Shown: positions 33,793 through 42,100 of the stretch, piece by piece
Layout of the letters: each line of letters starts with the position of its first letter
Numbering within the stretch: position 1 is the stretch's first letter
Assembly: GCA_964407695.1 (NCBI GenBank)
Contig: CAYOWQ010000003.1
Span: 248,001-312,000 of the forward strand
Source of the DNA: CAYOWQ01 sp964407695
GTDB taxonomy: Bacteria > Planctomycetota > Phycisphaerae > Phycisphaerales > SM1A02
DNA length: 64,000 nt
Direction of reading: 5' to 3'
The notes under the pieces: generated by a model
Told to the model about the DNA's origin: nothing
Databases searched by the model: none
What the model saw: the letters and a program-made list of their open reading frames with translations, nothing else
Position numbers and translations under genes: made by a program

Positions 33793-34458
33793 TTAGTCGA
33801 ATTTCATCACCTTGGGTGTTGAGTCAGTCAGCACTTCAGCGGTCGTCTTCGCCTTCACTTCGTCAAGGCTGACACCCGGCGCCAGCTCCATGACCCGGAA
33901 TCGCCGCTTAGAGCGGTCCATTTCAAGGACGCAAAGTTCGGTGATGACCATGTCGATACACCGCCGCCCCGTAAGCGGGAGGGTGCACTGAGGGATGATC
34001 TTCGATTCCCCCTTCTTATTGACGTGCTCCATGGTCACGATGACCCTCCGGACGCCCGCCACAAGGTCCATCGCCCCGCCCATTCCCTTGATCATCTTGC
34101 CGGGAATCATCCAATTGGCGATGTCGCCTTCCTGCGAAACCTCCATCGCCCCAAGGATCGCCAGGTCGATGTGCCCTCCGCGGATCATCCCGAATGAGTC
34201 CGCCGAGGAAAAAAACGAATGACCGGGCACTCCGGTGACCGTTTGCTTCCCGGCATTAATCAGGTCGGCATCCACCTCTGAATCACGGGGAAACGGTCCC
34301 ATCCCCAAGAGACCGTTCTCGGATTGAAGCCAGACGGTCATTCCCGCGGGGACGTAGTTCGCCACCAGCGTCGGCATGCCGATCCCAAGGTTGACATAAA
34401 AGCCGTCCCGCAGCTCCCGGGCCGCTCTCATGGTGATCTGATCTCTTGTCAAGGCCAT
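33793..34458 (-). CDS. 3-oxoacid CoA-transferase subunit B
   Basis: A 221-residue beta subunit moving CoA between succinyl-CoA (or acetyl-CoA) and acetoacetate. Family landmarks are NLGIGMPTLVANYV near the N-terminus, the catalytic glutamate in SENGLLGMG, and GGHIDLAILGAMEVSQEGDIANW, and the end block VITELCVLEM. The ATG at 34458 is preferred to a TTG two codons earlier. The alpha subunit, normally next door, is missing: the upstream gene is the divergent pyrG. So the partner must be encoded elsewhere, or this is a relic. Confidence 0.92.
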   Translation of the reverse strand: MALTRDQITMRAARELRDGFYVNLGIGMPTLVANYVPAGMTVWLQSENGLLGMGPFPRDSEVDADLINAGKQTVTGVPGHSFFSSADSFGMIRGGHIDLAILGAMEVSQEGDIANWMIPGKMIKGMGGAMDLVAGVRRVIVTMEHVNKKGESKIIPQCTLPLTGRRCIDMVITELCVLEMDRSKRRFRVMELAPGVSLDEVKAKTTAEVLTDSTPKVMKFD

Positions 34459-34585
34459 GGCCAAAGAATACCGTCATCTCCTGACTTCATGGAAGACCCG
34501 CGACGTCAGGGCCATTCCAGCCCTTCAATCACACACCCAAGGTTTCCGGGCTTGTTTCAAATTCACCGGCGCGGTACGTTGTGCT

Positions 34586-36550
34586 ATGCCCCTCTCGCTG
34601 ACTCCAGCCATCTCCTCTCTCAGCGCAGCACGACAACCAAATCGAACTCCAACCCGCCCCGGATCAGCCGCTCCGGCCCCGCCCACGCCCGACGACGAGT
34701 CGTTCCTGGCCCAATTCGGCGCATCCCAGGAGACCACTGAATGGTTCTCCCCTGCGCCCCCCGGTTATCAGAAGGGCCGAACCAAATACGTCGCTGTCAT
34801 CGGGACCGTCATGAGCGGTCTCGGAAAAGGCATCTTCTCCTCCAGCCTCGCCAAGCTGATTCAGGACAAGGGCCTCACCGTCGCCCCCATCAAGCTGGAA
34901 GGCTATCTCAATATTGATTCCGGAACGCTCAATCCCTATCGGCACGGCGAGGTCTTCGTCCTCGACGACGGCATGGAAACCGATATGGATCTGGGCACCT
35001 ATGAGCGCATCCTCGATCAGAACCTCTCTCGCCATAACTTCACCACGGCCGGGCAGATCTACGCCGAAGTCCTCGACCGCGAACGCCGGGGCGCCTATCT
35101 CGGCCGTGATGTGCAGATGATCCCGCACGTCACCGGTGCGGTGAAGCTGCGCCTCCGCGAACTCGCCATGACCGGCGGCCGCGATACCGGTGGCTCAGGC
35201 AAGCCGGTCGACGTCGTCTTTGTCGAGGTCGGCGGCACGGCGGGCGATTACGAGAACGGCTTCTACATCGAGGCTCTCCGCGAACTTGCCTTTGAGGAAG
35301 GTCCGGATTCCACCTGTTTCGTGGCCCTCACCTACATCATCGAGCCCCAGATTCTCGGCGAACAGAAATCCAAGGCGGCACAACTTGGTATCAAGCGGCT
35401 CATGGAGGCGGGAATCCAGCCCAACCTCGTGGCCTGCCGGGCCCACAATCCGGTGAGTGAGACCGTCCTCGAAAAGATCGCGATGTTCTCCAACGTGCCC
35501 AAGAAGCGAGTCTTCTCCATGCACGATCGAGACTCGATCTACGTCATTCCTGAAGCGATGCGCAACGCAGCGCTCGATCGAGAGATCCTCTCGATGCTCA
35601 AGCTCCACGACCGTGTGAATCCCGCTCACGAGGATGCCGCCCGTGAGGTTTGGACCGGCTTCACCCAGCAGCTCCGCGCCCCGCGCCGTCATCGCGTGAA
35701 GATTGGAATCACCGGGAAGTATGCAGCCCTTCGAGACGCCTATGCCTCCATCGACAAGGCCATCGAACATTGCGGCGCTCATCTCTCCTGCGCGATTGAC
35801 CTGAAGTGGATCGACACCACCGAGATAACCCCCGGCGATGTCGGCTCCCAGCTCAATGATGTCCACGCCGTCATCGTTCCCGGCGGCTTTGGTCGCCGCG
35901 GCGTCGAAGGCAAAATTGCCTGCGTCCAGTATGCCCGCGAAAACCGCATTCCCTACCTCGGAATCTGTCTCGGTTTCCAGGTTGCGGTCATTGAATACGC
36001 CCGACATGTGCTCGGGCTTTCCGCGGCGAATTCCACCGAATTCGATCCGCGGAGCGCGGACCCCGTCATCTCCGAACTTCCCGAGCAGAAGAAACTCGAA
36101 GGAATCGTCGGTGGGTCCATGCGCCTCGGGGCACAGGATGTTCAGCTCACCCCCGGAAGCCTCGCCGCGGCCCTCTTCGCCGCCGCCAGCGTGCGTGAAC
36201 GTTTCCGCCATCGCTACGAAGTCGAGCCCGCCTACATCGATCGCTTTGAAGAACACGGCCTTCACTTCACCGGCCGACATCCATCCCAGCCGATCATGCA
36301 GATCCTCGAACTTTCCCCATCCGTCCACCCGTACTTTATCGGCGGGCAGTTCCATCCCGAACTCACCAGCCGTCCCTTGCATCCGCAGCCGATGTTCATG
36401 GGCCTCGTCGCCGCGGCCATCAAACGAGCCTCGCCAACCCTTTCTCGCGACGAGATCGGTGCTCGCTGGCTTCCATCCATCGCGGCCACCGACGAGAAGA
36501 GACATCCCAAGGATGCCTCTGGCCGCTCCTTCGCATCAATCGCCGTGTGA
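34586..36550 (+). CDS. pyrG: CTP synthase (divergent)
   Basis: About 654 residues, roughly 100 longer than E. coli PyrG. It aminates UTP to CTP with glutamine. The N-terminal ~60 residues are P/S/T-rich and probably disordered. The synthetase domain has an altered P-loop GTVMSGLGKGIFSSS (usual GGVVSSLGKG), KLEGYLNIDSGTLNP (usual LDPYxNVDPGTMSP), but retains the metal residues in DDGMETDMDLG and VEVGGTAGDYE. The class I glutaminase domain has the nucleophile in YLGICLGFQVAVIEYAR and the His-Glu in GGQFHPELTSRP. The ATG at 34586 is used; the longer frame upstream lacks support. Certainly active by motif content. Confidence 0.93.
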   Translation: MPLSLTPAISSLSAARQPNRTPTRPGSAAPAPPTPDDESFLAQFGASQETTEWFSPAPPGYQKGRTKYVAVIGTVMSGLGKGIFSSSLAKLIQDKGLTVAPIKLEGYLNIDSGTLNPYRHGEVFVLDDGMETDMDLGTYERILDQNLSRHNFTTAGQIYAEVLDRERRGAYLGRDVQMIPHVTGAVKLRLRELAMTGGRDTGGSGKPVDVVFVEVGGTAGDYENGFYIEALRELAFEEGPDSTCFVALTYIIEPQILGEQKSKAAQLGIKRLMEAGIQPNLVACRAHNPVSETVLEKIAMFSNVPKKRVFSMHDRDSIYVIPEAMRNAALDREILSMLKLHDRVNPAHEDAAREVWTGFTQQLRAPRRHRVKIGITGKYAALRDAYASIDKAIEHCGAHLSCAIDLKWIDTTEITPGDVGSQLNDVHAVIVPGGFGRRGVEGKIACVQYARENRIPYLGICLGFQVAVIEYARHVLGLSAANSTEFDPRSADPVISELPEQKKLEGIVGGSMRLGAQDVQLTPGSLAAALFAAASVRERFRHRYEVEPAYIDRFEEHGLHFTGRHPSQPIMQILELSPSVHPYFIGGQFHPELTSRPLHPQPMFMGLVAAAIKRASPTLSRDEIGARWLPSIAATDEKRHPKDASGRSFASIAV

Positions 36551-36557
36551 TCCCGAA

Positions 36558-36917
36558 ATGCCCGACGCTCGCATCATCTCTCTCGCCGACCTTCCCGCCG
36601 ACCGGCCGATGCCGAAAATCGAACGTCGCCGAATTATCGGCGACAACATGATGGTTTCCGCCGTCCATCTTGAGCGCGGCTTTGAGCTGGATTCACACTC
36701 CCACGCCAACGAGCAGTTCGTGCTGCTGCTCAAAGGCCGATGTCGATTCACCCTTGGGCAACCAGGATCGTCCTCGTTTCGCGAGGTCATTGTCAGTGCA
36801 GGCCAGGTGCTGGTGTTGCCCGGCAATCTCCCGCATTCGTGCACCGCGCTGGAAGACACCGACATCCTCGATCTCTTCAGCCCGCCAAGCGAAAAGACCG
36901 GCGTCGATCGAAGCTGA
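36558..36917 (+). CDS. Small cupin-domain protein
   Basis: A 119-residue single cupin barrel starting eight bases after pyrG. Cupin motif 1 is the HSHANEQFVLLLKG region (metal ligands His, His, Glu) and motif 2 is VLPGNLPHSCTAL (His). This suggests a metal-bound small-molecule binding or dioxygenase-like protein. The immediate spacing points to cotranscription with pyrG; no functional link is known. Family certain, substrate unknown. Confidence 0.75.
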   Translation: MPDARIISLADLPADRPMPKIERRRIIGDNMMVSAVHLERGFELDSHSHANEQFVLLLKGRCRFTLGQPGSSSFREVIVSAGQVLVLPGNLPHSCTALEDTDILDLFSPPSEKTGVDRS

Positions 36918-36929
36918 CCTTCTGCGGGC

Positions 36930-39173
36930 CTAGAACGGGCACGGTCCCCACGCCGCCAGCAGCAGGCCAAGGTCGGCCCCATCCACCGCGCCGTTCGGGG
37001 CAATATCCGCAAGGCATCCAGCACACGGACCCCAGTCCGCAAGCAGCAGCCCAAGGTCCGCTCCATCAACCTTTCCATCGCCGTTCAAGTCCGCCACGCA
37101 CGGCACGATGTCCTCGACCGTCAGCGTCACGATGTCAGCCACGCGGCCGCTCTGGTAGCCAACCTCCCACAGATACACCTTGCCCGGAATGAACGACACC
37201 GGGTCGTTCGCAAAGGTGCCAGACACCGTCGCGGGCGGGGCCTGCAGGATCGTGAAAACCTTTCCAATCGGCGGGGCGTAAATGCCGCCTCCGATATCGA
37301 TCAATCGCACATCAAGCTGGCCGCCGAGCGTGCTTTGCCGGCCGTTGACCATCAGTTGATCATGCTCAAAAGCCGGAACCGCGCCGCCAAGTTCCACTCG
37401 CCAGACCGCCGTCGGTTCGCATGTAAAATTGTTTACGAAAGCAAGACCCGGAGAGCTGCCAAGCTCCAGCAATCCCGCATTCAGCAGATTGGTCGAGCCG
37501 AGGTTCGTTCCCTGCTCGAGTTTCATCTTCCCCGTCGCAAGGTTCGCCAGCAACCCTCCGCCGCTGAAGGTGCATCCATCCTGCACCAGCGATGTACCAC
37601 TCAGCCGAAGGTGCGCTCCCGGCCCGGCAAAATTCACCGTGCTGAAATCCCGCAGGTGCGTTTTCGCCGTGATGTTCACGCGGTTCGAAACATTCATGAT
37701 TCCCGTCAGCCAGAACTCCGATCCTTCGATTCGCGTCACGGGAATCGCGGCCACCCCGCCAACATCGACGATTCCTGATGCCTGCCAGTGGGTATTCGGA
37801 AGCTGAAGATTGATCGTCAGCTTCCCGAGAAAACCGCCCGTGAGCGACAAATTGCCGTCGAATCCGTTCCCAATCGAATCGATCTCGTTGGCGTCGATCA
37901 CCAGGCTGTTGGCGATGGACCAATTGCTCAGGAATGTGCCATCCATGTCAAACCGACCGGCCACAATGTGGGTCGGACCCGAAACACTCGCGTCCCCATT
38001 CTGCCGCCCGATGCCGTCAATAATGATGTCGCCGTCCCAGGTCGTCGGCCCGTTGAATTGAATCAATCCGTCACCGGCAGAGTCACTGAACGTCACAAAC
38101 TCTCCGCCATGCACGATGGTTGAACCATTGAACTCCACATTCGCTCCGTCATCCAGCGTAAACAGGCCGCCGTCAACCGTCGTCGTTCCGTTGAACTCCA
38201 GGAGATCCCCCGGCGTCAGCGGAGCGGCCATGGAGGGGTGCGTTGTCGCCGGGCAATTGAACTGTGCGTACGAATTAAGAGAGATGAACTCGAGATCGCC
38301 GAACAGGTCAACGTGTGTTCCATTGACCGCGGCCGGGAATCCCGACGTGACTCCAAAGAACGTCCAGGTCGCCCCGCTGCCAAACGTCCATCCGTCATCG
38401 AAATCCATTGTGAGTGAACCACCGCACGTGAGCCAGATGTCGTCGTCCATTTGGTCGGCCAGCGCAGTGCCGTGAAGTGCGAGGTCCGCAAAGTCGGTCT
38501 CGTCAATCTTTCCAAGCGTGATGTTTAGGATGTCGCCCGCAGCGCTGCCGTCCAGGTCGATCAGACCGGTTCCATCCTGAAAGATCGTCAGCCCTGCAAG
38601 GCCCGCCCCGATACCGCCATCATTCAGCATCGCCACGGGTGCGTTGGATTGAAGTCGAACAACCCCCTCGCCCCCAAGCGAGAACGCGTCCTGATTGATC
38701 GTCAGCACTCCGTTCAGGATCAGCGTACCGCCGTTCATGTCGATCCGCCCATCGTCGCTCAGGGTCGCCGAGCCCAGGATGGCGTCAAATGCATTGGGCC
38801 CGTTGTCTACGGAAATTTCCGATATCCAGATTTGTTGTCCGTTGGAGTTGCTGCCCGAAATGTTCGTCGCGCCGGTCACCACGAGCTGCGAGGCACCCGT
38901 CTTGAGCCGCATCCCGTCGGTGATCGTCAGCGACGAGATCGCCGCGTTGACATTCAGCGTTACGAGTGAGTTCTCCGCATTCGCCGTGTTGCCGATGAAC
39001 ACAAGATTCGCCGGCCCCGGCACACCGACCGGCGACCAGTTCCCGCCGGTATTCCAGTTGCCGTCCATCACGTTCCAGCTCTTCATCTGGCCGGATGCCA
39101 TCGCGGCCGGCAGCAATGCCGCCGAGACCAGAAAAACCAAGTTCCTGATTCCTGCATCACATCGTTGTTGCAT
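36930..39173 (-). CDS. Large secreted beta-helix-like protein with dockerin-like tail
   Basis: A 747-residue exported protein. A signal peptide at the N-terminus (NLVFLVSAALLPAAMA) leads to a long stretch of short repeated strands with GGxLxLDG, LTGG and GxFxMDG turns, typical of passenger-like autotransporter or PEP-CTERM-associated beta-helix proteins. Near residue 60-90 the strand-loop pattern SSLTITDGMRLKTGAS is seen. Two dockerin-like EF-hand repeats end the protein: VADLNGDGKVDGADLGLLLADWGPC and a degenerate second loop, ADIAPNGAVDGADLGLLLAAWGPC, in which the first calcium position has drifted. No catalytic residues can be identified; adhesion or surface-layer role is likely. Confidence 0.8.
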   Translation of the reverse strand: MQQRCDAGIRNLVFLVSAALLPAAMASGQMKSWNVMDGNWNTGGNWSPVGVPGPANLVFIGNTANAENSLVTLNVNAAISSLTITDGMRLKTGASQLVVTGATNISGSNSNGQQIWISEISVDNGPNAFDAILGSATLSDDGRIDMNGGTLILNGVLTINQDAFSLGGEGVVRLQSNAPVAMLNDGGIGAGLAGLTIFQDGTGLIDLDGSAAGDILNITLGKIDETDFADLALHGTALADQMDDDIWLTCGGSLTMDFDDGWTFGSGATWTFFGVTSGFPAAVNGTHVDLFGDLEFISLNSYAQFNCPATTHPSMAAPLTPGDLLEFNGTTTVDGGLFTLDDGANVEFNGSTIVHGGEFVTFSDSAGDGLIQFNGPTTWDGDIIIDGIGRQNGDASVSGPTHIVAGRFDMDGTFLSNWSIANSLVIDANEIDSIGNGFDGNLSLTGGFLGKLTINLQLPNTHWQASGIVDVGGVAAIPVTRIEGSEFWLTGIMNVSNRVNITAKTHLRDFSTVNFAGPGAHLRLSGTSLVQDGCTFSGGGLLANLATGKMKLEQGTNLGSTNLLNAGLLELGSSPGLAFVNNFTCEPTAVWRVELGGAVPAFEHDQLMVNGRQSTLGGQLDVRLIDIGGGIYAPPIGKVFTILQAPPATVSGTFANDPVSFIPGKVYLWEVGYQSGRVADIVTLTVEDIVPCVADLNGDGKVDGADLGLLLADWGPCAGCLADIAPNGAVDGADLGLLLAAWGPCPF

Positions 39174-39268
39174 GATCCTCTCCTTGCCGCCGGTGTACCT
39201 CTCTTATAGCGGCCCGGAAGGGTTCTATACAACCTTTTTCCTTGGGGGCCGACGTCCGAAAAGGGGGC

Positions 39269-39733
39269 TCAAGTGAGCCCCTCTTCCTTCCTCCGGCGGA
39301 CCAGTGCCGCTCCACCGAGGATGCCCAGGGTTCCAAGAATCGGATTGGAGACTCGCGTAAACAGCGGCTCGCTGCCGTATTCCGCGCTGTTCTTGAGGAC
39401 TTCCACGATCGTCAGGCCCGGTAATCGCGGGGGCGGCTCCGGCTTCGGCTGCGCCATGGCAAGTGACACCATTCCCATGATGAAGATTGAGGCCGCAAGG
39501 ATTGTCGCCGGTCGCCACCTCCTCGCGACCATGGTGCTCACAACGCCGCCCACCAAGCCTCCGAGGAGCGTGATCCCTGCCGCAAGGCCAACCCACAGCG
39601 AACTCGCCGTATATGTGCCCGGCTCCAGCACCCGATCAACCCCGAGAAGAATTGGCCCCACGATGAAGAGCACCATTACGACCACCGCCATCGCCAGATA
39701 CCCCGATACGAACGCCAGAATAGAACGAAGCAT
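39269..39733 (-). CDS. Small membrane protein with PEP-CTERM-like C-terminus
   Basis: A 154-residue protein with three to four membrane helices: residues 5-29, 47-67, 77-93 and a C-terminal segment PILGTLGILGGAALVRRRK. The last helix followed by RRRK resembles the transmembrane-Arg part of PEP-CTERM sorting tails, but there is no clear PEP motif (PxP does occur earlier in PKPEPPP). I do not recognise the family. It lies 95 bases downstream of the start of the large beta-helix gene on the same strand and is oriented toward it, so they could be cotranscribed. Confidence 0.6.
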   Translation of the reverse strand: MLRSILAFVSGYLAMAVVVMVLFIVGPILLGVDRVLEPGTYTASSLWVGLAAGITLLGGLVGGVVSTMVARRWRPATILAASIFIMGMVSLAMAQPKPEPPPRLPGLTIVEVLKNSAEYGSEPLFTRVSNPILGTLGILGGAALVRRRKEEGLT

Positions 39734-39818
39734 GTTGAAACTCCTTGTTTCAGTGATTGGATTCAGTTTCGATTGAGATTGAGATAACCTGATTCGGCCG
39801 CTGAGATTGCGACGGCGC

Positions 39819-41162
39819 TCATCCGCCGCTCGCTGTCCTCAAGGCCGACATGAGATTGGCTTCGGCATCTCGTGCCGCCGACACCATGGACGACAGTTCG
39901 CGATAGATCTGCAGCGCATCGACCTTCGTCATCGTGCACGCCGCCAACGATTCTCGCAGCCGCTGCGCAGCTTCGGCTCGCTGACCATCAGCTGCGCCGT
40001 CGTCCAGCATTTCCGCATAGGCATCAAGCAGGTCGCAGCCGGTGCGAACATCCTTCACATCGCACCCGGCGATCATCGATGCGATCGCCGCCCATCGCTC
40101 ACCCGCCGCATCCGCCGCCTTCGCCGCGGCCTCATATCCGCGACCCCCGGTGATCGCCGCCGCCTCGCGCAGGAAATCCGCATACATCGGTCGCCCGCCC
40201 GCAGCCGATGTCATCTCGTGTTGCAGCCCTTCATAGACGCGTCGCAATCCAAGACAGGCGAGCCGACCCTCCGGAAAGAGCGTTGGCCAGCCCTTCTTGT
40301 CGCGCTCGTCGGTCAGGAGCTTCGCCCATTTCTCCATCCCCGCGAGCCCGAAATTCGACGCGAAGCCCTTGTAGGGAGCGGTCTCATACCGCTCAGCGCA
40401 AGCCGCCACCGCTTCATGAATCGGCGTGCGAAGGTCGACGGTCGTCGGGCCGCTCGGCACTGAAGCCATGCGGTTCTTGCCTTTCTTGAAGGCCGCTCGC
40501 GCTTCAACGATGCGCTGCCGTGAGACCCGCAGGGGCTTTGTGCCTCCGGCGTCCACGAGAAAGTCGTCGCCCTCCAATCCCAGGATGCCGACCACCGTCG
40601 GCGCTTGTCCGGCAAATTGTTTCGGCATCGACCCCGGCCACAGGGTGACCATGTCCACAACACACGCGGCGGAACCGCCGCGCTCGATCACGTCAAGCAA
40701 AGACTTCTCCGCCTTGGCAGCGCTGGAGGTTTCATCAATCGCAGCTTTGATTCCCAGCCGGCTCAATCCGCCAAACACAAACTGATCCTGCGATGTGTCG
40801 TATCGCATCAGCACCGAGAGGATCGGCGGCATTCCCGCATACTCAAACACGATGTACAGGAAGCCAACGCCGCCGCTCAGGCCATACACCATCGCCTCGC
40901 TCAGTGGCTGCTTTGAATTGGCGTCGACCACGCCCGCCATCCGCAACATGGTGCGTACCGCACCGGTATCGCGGCACTGGCTCGGAAGCAGTCGCCCTGT
41001 GTCCGAACCATTATCGTCCACCAACGCGCTGATAATCTGCGCCCGGGCCGCGGTGTATCGCTCGCCCGTCTTCTGCATTCGCTCGCGAATGCGCTCCTTC
41101 AATTCTCGCTGTCGGGTCACAACGCTTGTCCATTCCTGCCGCGGGCCGGGTAATCCGTCCAT
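39819..41162 (-). CDS. BtrH_N/DUF4872-like protein
   Basis: About 447 residues. The N-terminal 35 residues hold a basic motif (RELKERIRERMQKTGERYT...ARAQI). Residues from about 70 resemble the BtrH N-terminal domain (LPSQCRDTGAVRTML, PLSEAMVYGLSGGVGFLYIVF, VLRYD-type strand), which in butirosin biosynthesis transfers an acyl group from an acyl carrier protein; the C-terminal half is helical and may be DUF4872. Canonical BtrH has an HC pair here, but this protein has QC, and the later conserved His before VVG is also missing (QAPTVVGILGL), so activity is doubtful. The ATG at 41162 is weakly supported. No biosynthetic gene cluster is near. Confidence 0.6.
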   Translation of the reverse strand: MDGLPGPRQEWTSVVTRQRELKERIRERMQKTGERYTAARAQIISALVDDNGSDTGRLLPSQCRDTGAVRTMLRMAGVVDANSKQPLSEAMVYGLSGGVGFLYIVFEYAGMPPILSVLMRYDTSQDQFVFGGLSRLGIKAAIDETSSAAKAEKSLLDVIERGGSAACVVDMVTLWPGSMPKQFAGQAPTVVGILGLEGDDFLVDAGGTKPLRVSRQRIVEARAAFKKGKNRMASVPSGPTTVDLRTPIHEAVAACAERYETAPYKGFASNFGLAGMEKWAKLLTDERDKKGWPTLFPEGRLACLGLRRVYEGLQHEMTSAAGGRPMYADFLREAAAITGGRGYEAAAKAADAAGERWAAIASMIAGCDVKDVRTGCDLLDAYAEMLDDGAADGQRAEAAQRLRESLAACTMTKVDALQIYRELSSMVSAARDAEANLMSALRTASGG

Positions 41163-41605
41163 CACGCGGCCCCGGCGAATGGTCTCGCGGGACACCACAT
41201 CGGGCCGGGCGCACGCCCAGCCGAGGTCCCGAGGGGTCAAGCCCCCCTTTGCTCCGAGACGTGGTCCGGGACGGCGGACCAAACGGAGTTTGGCGTGGGA
41301 CAACGCCGACCCGCAGTATAAGCGATCAACTCCCGCGCGGAAAAGGGGGTGGCGTGTTACACACCAGCCCGACAGACTCGTGGGGTCCGCACCGTGGACC
41401 GCTTGTCTGGAAGCCGGACCTGACCGACGGGAAGGTCCGGATCAGGCACGTGGGCCGCCTCAATGCCCATCCTGGGCGCACCGCATTCGATCCCATCCCA
41501 AAGTTCCGCACATTTTCTTTCTGAGTCTTTTCGGGCAATCCCGCCCGGAGTCCACCCGAATGGGCCGATTCCTGTGGCGCGCCTGTCGAATTTCGCACAA
41601 AGGGT
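41163..41605. other. Intergenic stretch with several hairpins
   Basis: 443 bases without a convincing gene, containing at least four inverted repeats: TGGTCCG/CGGACCA (41262-41281), CCAAAC/GTTTGG (41279-41292), GGTCC/GGACC (41384-41400) and CCGGACCT/AGGTCCGG (41414-41440). None is followed by a T run, so they are not simple terminators. The stems are built on repeated GGTCC elements. A structured untranslated RNA or small RNA is possible but unproven. Confidence 0.35.
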
Positions 41606-42100
41606 ATGAAACTATCACCTGAATCGTTTGCGGCAATCCAATCCCAGGCTGCCGATGTCATCTCCCGCCTTCTCGCCGGCAAGCCGCTGACCGATGAGGC
41701 GGAAACGGTCGAGGATCATCGCATCCGCGAAACCGCCCGCCGCGTCGCAACCGACATGATTCGGCTCGGCGTCCGGGTGTCCTCGCGGAGCAGCGCCGAC
41801 GACGAACCCTTGGTTGCTGAAGACCAGCCTCATCTCAACTCCGCGAAACCGGATTCACCCACCGACGAACCATCAGCCGGAGTGAGCCATGCAACGGCCT
41901 GGCCGGTTGATTCCGACGGTCCCTCATTCATCGTGTCGTCCTCAGGCCAGTCTCCAACGGCGCATCGCTCCGGGCATTCAACCATGGGCTTCGCGCGACG
42001 CCCCGATACGTCGAATCTCGTGAAGGGCTGCGCACCACCGCCACATGGATACACTGGCGCGCATGCGACCGATCACGTTGTTTACAGGTCAATGGGCTGA
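41606..42100 (+). CDS. Hypothetical protein
   Basis: A 164-residue frame, whose first 65 residues (KLSPESFAAIQSQAADVISRLLAGK...ETARRVATDMIRLGVRV) look like genuine helical protein, while the rest is S/P/D-rich and disordered. Codon usage is in keeping with the neighbours. The stop lies 38 bases inside the next gene. AAAGGG precedes the ATG by only one base. No family recognised; could also be a shorter gene or a relic. Confidence 0.45.
   Translation: MKLSPESFAAIQSQAADVISRLLAGKPLTDEAETVEDHRIRETARRVATDMIRLGVRVSSRSSADDEPLVAEDQPHLNSAKPDSPTDEPSAGVSHATAWPVDSDGPSFIVSSSGQSPTAHRSGHSTMGFARRPDTSNLVKGCAPPPHGYTGAHATDHVVYRSMG

Noticed and set aside
35195..36505. A 436-codon minus-strand frame opposite pyrG
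   Set aside because: Antisense shadow of the CTP synthase gene, which carries all the catalytic motifs on the plus strand.
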